This document shows, piece by piece, positions 61,647 through 64,000 of a stretch of DNA of 64,000 nucleotides; position 1 is the stretch's first letter, and every line of letters starts with the position of its first letter. The notes below the pieces were generated by a model, which made no database searches, was not told the origin of the DNA, and worked only from the letters and a program-made list of their open reading frames with translations. The translations under genes were made by a program, and so were the position numbers. The DNA comes from CAYQNU01 sp964419055. GTDB taxonomy: Bacteria > Bacteroidota > Bacteroidia > Flavobacteriales_D > Parvicellaceae. The stretch covers positions 1 to 64,000 of the forward strand of contig CAYQNU010000013.1 in the NCBI GenBank assembly GCA_964419055.1, written 5' to 3'.

Positions 61647-62267
61647 ATGAAAAAAATAATTTTTGCTGGGCTTGTGATTTCTGCAACATATATGACCTCT
61701 TGTGGAGGTGATGCTCCTACATCAGGTGATACTCCAAAATCAGATTCTACAGCAGTTTCAACTGAAATGGATTTAACAGGTTTAAGAGAATTTGACTTGA
61801 GTCCTTATGATTTGAATGCTATCATTTATGTGCCTGAAAAGTATTACACAAATGAAATGCAAGAACAAAAATTTGTTGAACCTGAAATTGATCACAATGA
61901 TGGTGAGGCTTTTTGGATCATTACCATGCCTGGTGAAAAATACTTCAATATAGAAATTGAAGATTGGGGAACTACAGAACAATCATTGGCTACAGAAAAA
62001 GCCGATCACTTGGATAAAGGAAACATATATGATTTTAACTACACCGAAGAAGGTGCTGATTATATGGTTTTTCAACGTTTGTTAAAATCTGAAAACACTA
62101 CATTAAGTAAAGAGGATTTGAATGCTATGCCGAACTATCATTTTTATTGTGTAAAAAATATTGACAACAGTTTCATCACCATCAAAACCAACCCAATGGA
62201 AGATTATCGTCTACCAAGTGTAAAACAGATGTTGAACTGTGCAAGAGGTATGAAGTCTTCAAAATAG
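61647..62267 (+). CDS. Lipoprotein of unknown function
   Basis: 206 residues. Lipobox TSCGG (Cys19), a disordered Asp/Ser/Thr linker (to about 45) and a compact domain (LREFDLSPYDLNAIIYVPEKY, FWIITMPGEKYFNIEIEDWG, YMVFQRLLKS, YHFYCVKNIDNSFITIKTNP). No family recognised. A rho-independent terminator follows. Confidence 0.8.
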   Translation: MKKIIFAGLVISATYMTSCGGDAPTSGDTPKSDSTAVSTEMDLTGLREFDLSPYDLNAIIYVPEKYYTNEMQEQKFVEPEIDHNDGEAFWIITMPGEKYFNIEIEDWGTTEQSLATEKADHLDKGNIYDFNYTEEGADYMVFQRLLKSENTTLSKEDLNAMPNYHFYCVKNIDNSFITIKTNPMEDYRLPSVKQMLNCARGMKSSK

Positions 62268-62295
62268 AACTCTTTTTTTACTACTAGAAAATATA

Positions 62296-62327
62296 AAAGC
62301 AATACCATTATCGGTATTGCTTTTTTT
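62296..62327. terminator. Bidirectional intrinsic terminator
   Basis: AAAAGCAATACC and GGTATTGCTTTT pair perfectly around ATTATC, with T- and A-runs on both sides, between two convergent lipoprotein genes. Confidence 0.85.
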
Positions 62328-62338
62328 GTTTGACTAAT

Positions 62339-62743
62339 TTATTTCTCAGCTTCTTTATTATCTTTTCTAGCGCCTAATCCATAACCTACTCCAAATCCCA
62401 AAGCACCACCAACAAGACCTCCAGTAACAGCTCCTTTTCCTTTTTTTTCACTTACTAATGCCCCTGTAGTTGCACCCACAACAATGCCTGTTCCGGTTCC
62501 AATCAAGGCTCCTTTTGTTTTATTATTCATTCCTTCTTTCTCCTCAGATTCTTCACTTGTTGCTTCTGAATTATCACTTTCAGAAATAGCATTTGCTTGC
62601 TGCTCGATTACCAACGAATCAATTACACCTTGCTGCATCATTTGTTCTTGTTCAGCAGCTTCTAGTGCCAATTCTTCTTCTGTTTTGATATTGCTACATC
62701 CAACTATTACGATTGCACTGAAAATCATTAAATACTTTTTCAT
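62339..62743 (-). CDS. Glycine-zipper lipoprotein
   Basis: 134 residues. Lipobox IVGC (Cys16), acidic coiled linker (about 22-65) and a Gly-zipper membrane-like hairpin (about 75-125; GALIGTGTGIVVGATTGALVSEKKGKGAVTGGLVGGALGFGVGYGLG). Such proteins sit in the outer membrane and may insert in the envelope. The promoter TAATTTTG (complement of 62789-62796) lies 45 nt upstream. Confidence 0.8.
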   Translation of the reverse strand: MKKYLMIFSAIVIVGCSNIKTEEELALEAAEQEQMMQQGVIDSLVIEQQANAISESDNSEATSEESEEKEGMNNKTKGALIGTGTGIVVGATTGALVSEKKGKGAVTGGLVGGALGFGVGYGLGARKDNKEAEK

Positions 62744-63110
62744 ATTGTTTATTTTTAAAAGACTTTAATTAGTCTTAGTTTTATGAAACAAAATTAAAGT
62801 GTTAAAGAGTCTTTAGCATTACATAATTACTGCAATAAGTTATACCATCCACACGTCAATGCAACTAACTACCATTTTAGGTAAAAAAGTAAGTTATCAA
62901 TTAGCCCATAATAAGTGAAATATATAACCCCGTTTATATCAAAAATTAGATTGTGAAACTAGTAAACATTGAAAGACAGAAAAGAACAATATATTTTAAT
63001 GGAGATTGATTGTACGCGTTTGAATTGAAAACCATTAAAGTAGAGAATAGCGATAAACAACCATTGATCCTTTCTTCTAACATTTTCTATAACATGGAAC
63101 TCATTTTAAT
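62744..63110. other. 367-bp gap with no visible gene
   Basis: AT-rich; it holds the lipoprotein promoter at 62789-62796 and otherwise shows no hairpin, frame or repeat that I can support. Confidence 0.45.
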
Positions 63111-63548
63111 TTACGCATTGTCCGAAGCAAACCACTCCGCATAACTGGTGTGCGTTTCTCTCAAAAATACTGAATGTAAAGAAACGGTAGTAGGCAATTT
63201 TGAAATCAATATTTCGACAATCTCAATCAACATGTTTTCACAAGTTGGATGATAGGGAACGTAACGAACACGGTCGTTTTTTTCTTCAATACCCTTAAAA
63301 CGACTGTCATCTTTTAACAATAAACGATGATCAAACTCCTCATAAACAAAATCTCTAACTACTTGTTTAATATCCCCAAAATCAACCACCATTCCACAAT
63401 CCGACATGCATTCATCGGCAATAGGTTCACCAATAACCGTTACTCTTAAATGATAAGAATGACCATGAATATCTTTGCATTTTCCAGCGTATAAATCTAA
63501 CGCATGTGCGGTTTCAAAGTCAAATTCTTTTGTTAATCTTATTTTCAT
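63111..63548 (-). CDS. queD: 6-pyruvoyl-tetrahydropterin synthase / QueD family enzyme
   Basis: 145 residues from the ATG at 63548 (a TTG 18 nt upstream is less likely). Zinc histidines in FETAHAL and DIHGHSYHL, catalytic Cys in MSDCGMVVDFGDIK and the closing HTSYAEW. QueD makes 6-carboxytetrahydropterin in queuosine synthesis; PTPS acts in biopterin synthesis. The promoter TACCTTTG (complement of 63575-63582) lies 26 nt upstream. Confidence 0.9.
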   Translation of the reverse strand: MKIRLTKEFDFETAHALDLYAGKCKDIHGHSYHLRVTVIGEPIADECMSDCGMVVDFGDIKQVVRDFVYEEFDHRLLLKDDSRFKGIEEKNDRVRYVPYHPTCENMLIEIVEILISKLPTTVSLHSVFLRETHTSYAEWFASDNA

Positions 63549-63666
63549 TGGTTTGGTGAAATTCAAATTTTAGACAAAGGTAAGTTTTTCTATTTAAAAA
63601 AATATACTATCTTTATTGAACGTATCCAACTTCAATGGGTAACAGTTGTTTATTAATAAACAAATT

Positions 63667-63762
63667 ATGAAAAAAGCCATTTATACAAATCTAAGCAAAG
63701 ACTCGGATCATAATAAATGGCTATTCCATATGAAAACTAAAAAATCAATTATAGACATATGA
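63667..63762 (+). CDS. Possible 31-residue leader peptide
   Basis: The frame ATG (63667) to TGA (63760-63762) encodes MKKAIYTNLSKDSDHNKWLF and eleven more residues, and its stop overlaps the next ATG (ATGA, 63759). This is a common layout for translational coupling, but the peptide has no known family and could be chance. Confidence 0.3.
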   Translation: MKKAIYTNLSKDSDHNKWLFHMKTKKSIIDI

Positions 63763-64000
63763 AAAATTACATGCTTCTATTGCTCTTAATTTCTGGAAAC
63801 GGTTTTTTTGGAAACGTAAAATGGGAACCACCCTATACTATTGTTTCAGATAAACTTGACACTTCCATTGCCATTGGTTATTTTGTATTAGAAGGTACAC
63901 TTACCAATGGATCTTCAACTATTAATGAGGCGTATGTTTCTTCTTATTATTCTGGCAGAGGCACACAATCTGATAAATTAGGCAGGTTTAAATTGACGTT
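63759..64000 (+). CDS. Secreted protein, 5' part only (runs off the window)
   Basis: About 80 residues are visible: signal peptide MKNYMLLLLLISGNGFFGN, then WEPPYTIVSDKLDTSIAIGY and a Ser/Thr-rich stretch with strand-like patterns. The frame is open at base 64000. Likely an exported protein; family cannot be judged from this part. Confidence 0.6.
   Translation, partial: MKNYMLLLLLISGNGFFGNVKWEPPYTIVSDKLDTSIAIGYFVLEGTLTNGSSTINEAYVSSYYSGRGTQSDKLGRFKLT

Overview
The window reads as a chromosomal segment of a Bacteroidota bacterium, most likely Flavobacteriales. The DNA is AT-rich. Promoters are of the Bacteroidota type (-7 TAnnTTTG). Secreted proteins carry type IX secretion C-terminal domains, and Bacteroidota-specific families are present (IPExxxVDY, CCDC81-type HU plus SPOR, DUF2452, DUF3109, DUF2490). 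Core genes (glyS, nrdAB, recF, gatA, ribH, cytochrome oxidase) argue for chromosome rather than plasmid. No rRNA, tRNA or CRISPR array was found. The genus cannot be fixed from the sequence alone.

Layout. 1-5.5 kb is an accessory stretch: about 170-bp units of four hairpins, a REP-associated tyrosine transposase (RAYT) lying inside one such unit, a hydrolase/TetR divergent pair, a SpoIIE-type phosphatase with an in-frame palindromic insertion, and a zeta-toxin-like kinase overlapping a 51-residue partner. 5.7-7.25 kb is comM/yifB. 7.28-9.74 kb is the most unusual locus: about twenty direct copies of GGATAGAAAAACCATG spread over 1.5 kb, six of them in a 22-bp ladder, then an inverted half-site pair over a promoter and a Rep_3 (plasmid-type) replication initiator gene. 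9.8-15.4 kb is a cytochrome c oxidase assembly and subunit operon read leftwards. 15.7-29.2 kb is housekeeping: DedA, MurQ, HU-SPOR protein, RecX, deoxynucleoside kinase, GH3 protein, glyS, DUF2490 and nrdAB.

29.8-37.9 kb holds DUF3109, DUF2452, a ParDE-like toxin-antitoxin pair, the feoAB system with a small cysteine-rich partner, an S8 protease and two small cytosolic or membrane proteins, with several palindromic elements between them. 38.0-44.1 kb is an oxygen-dependent aromatic amino-acid catabolic cluster (hmgA, hppD, haaO, kmo, tdo), interrupted by a four-helix-bundle (S23) gene in a low-complexity inverted setting. 44.2-52.9 kb is tatA, gatA, a lytic transglycosylase, a fused SpmAB-like protein, a glutamine amidotransferase, ribH, a TPR protein, recF and DUF721. 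53.0-55.2 kb is an insertion-like island: a DpnI-type endonuclease with intact catalytic residues, a small overlapping gene, an IS200-like Y1 transposase, four mini-palindromes and a phage-type Dam methylase. 55.4-64 kb holds a T9SS cargo protein, a DEAD-box-like helicase, asparaginase, a UbiA-like membrane protein, lipoproteins, a PTPS/QueD enzyme and a truncated secreted protein at the edge.

Two themes cross the window. First, many genes have the TAnnTTTG motif ending exactly 4-5 nt before the ATG, which predicts leaderless mRNAs. Second, short palindromes of at least five unrelated designs fill the intergenic space, two of them beside HUH/Y1 transposases. The best candidate for an undescribed system is the chromosomal Rep_3/iteron locus at 7.28-9.74 kb.
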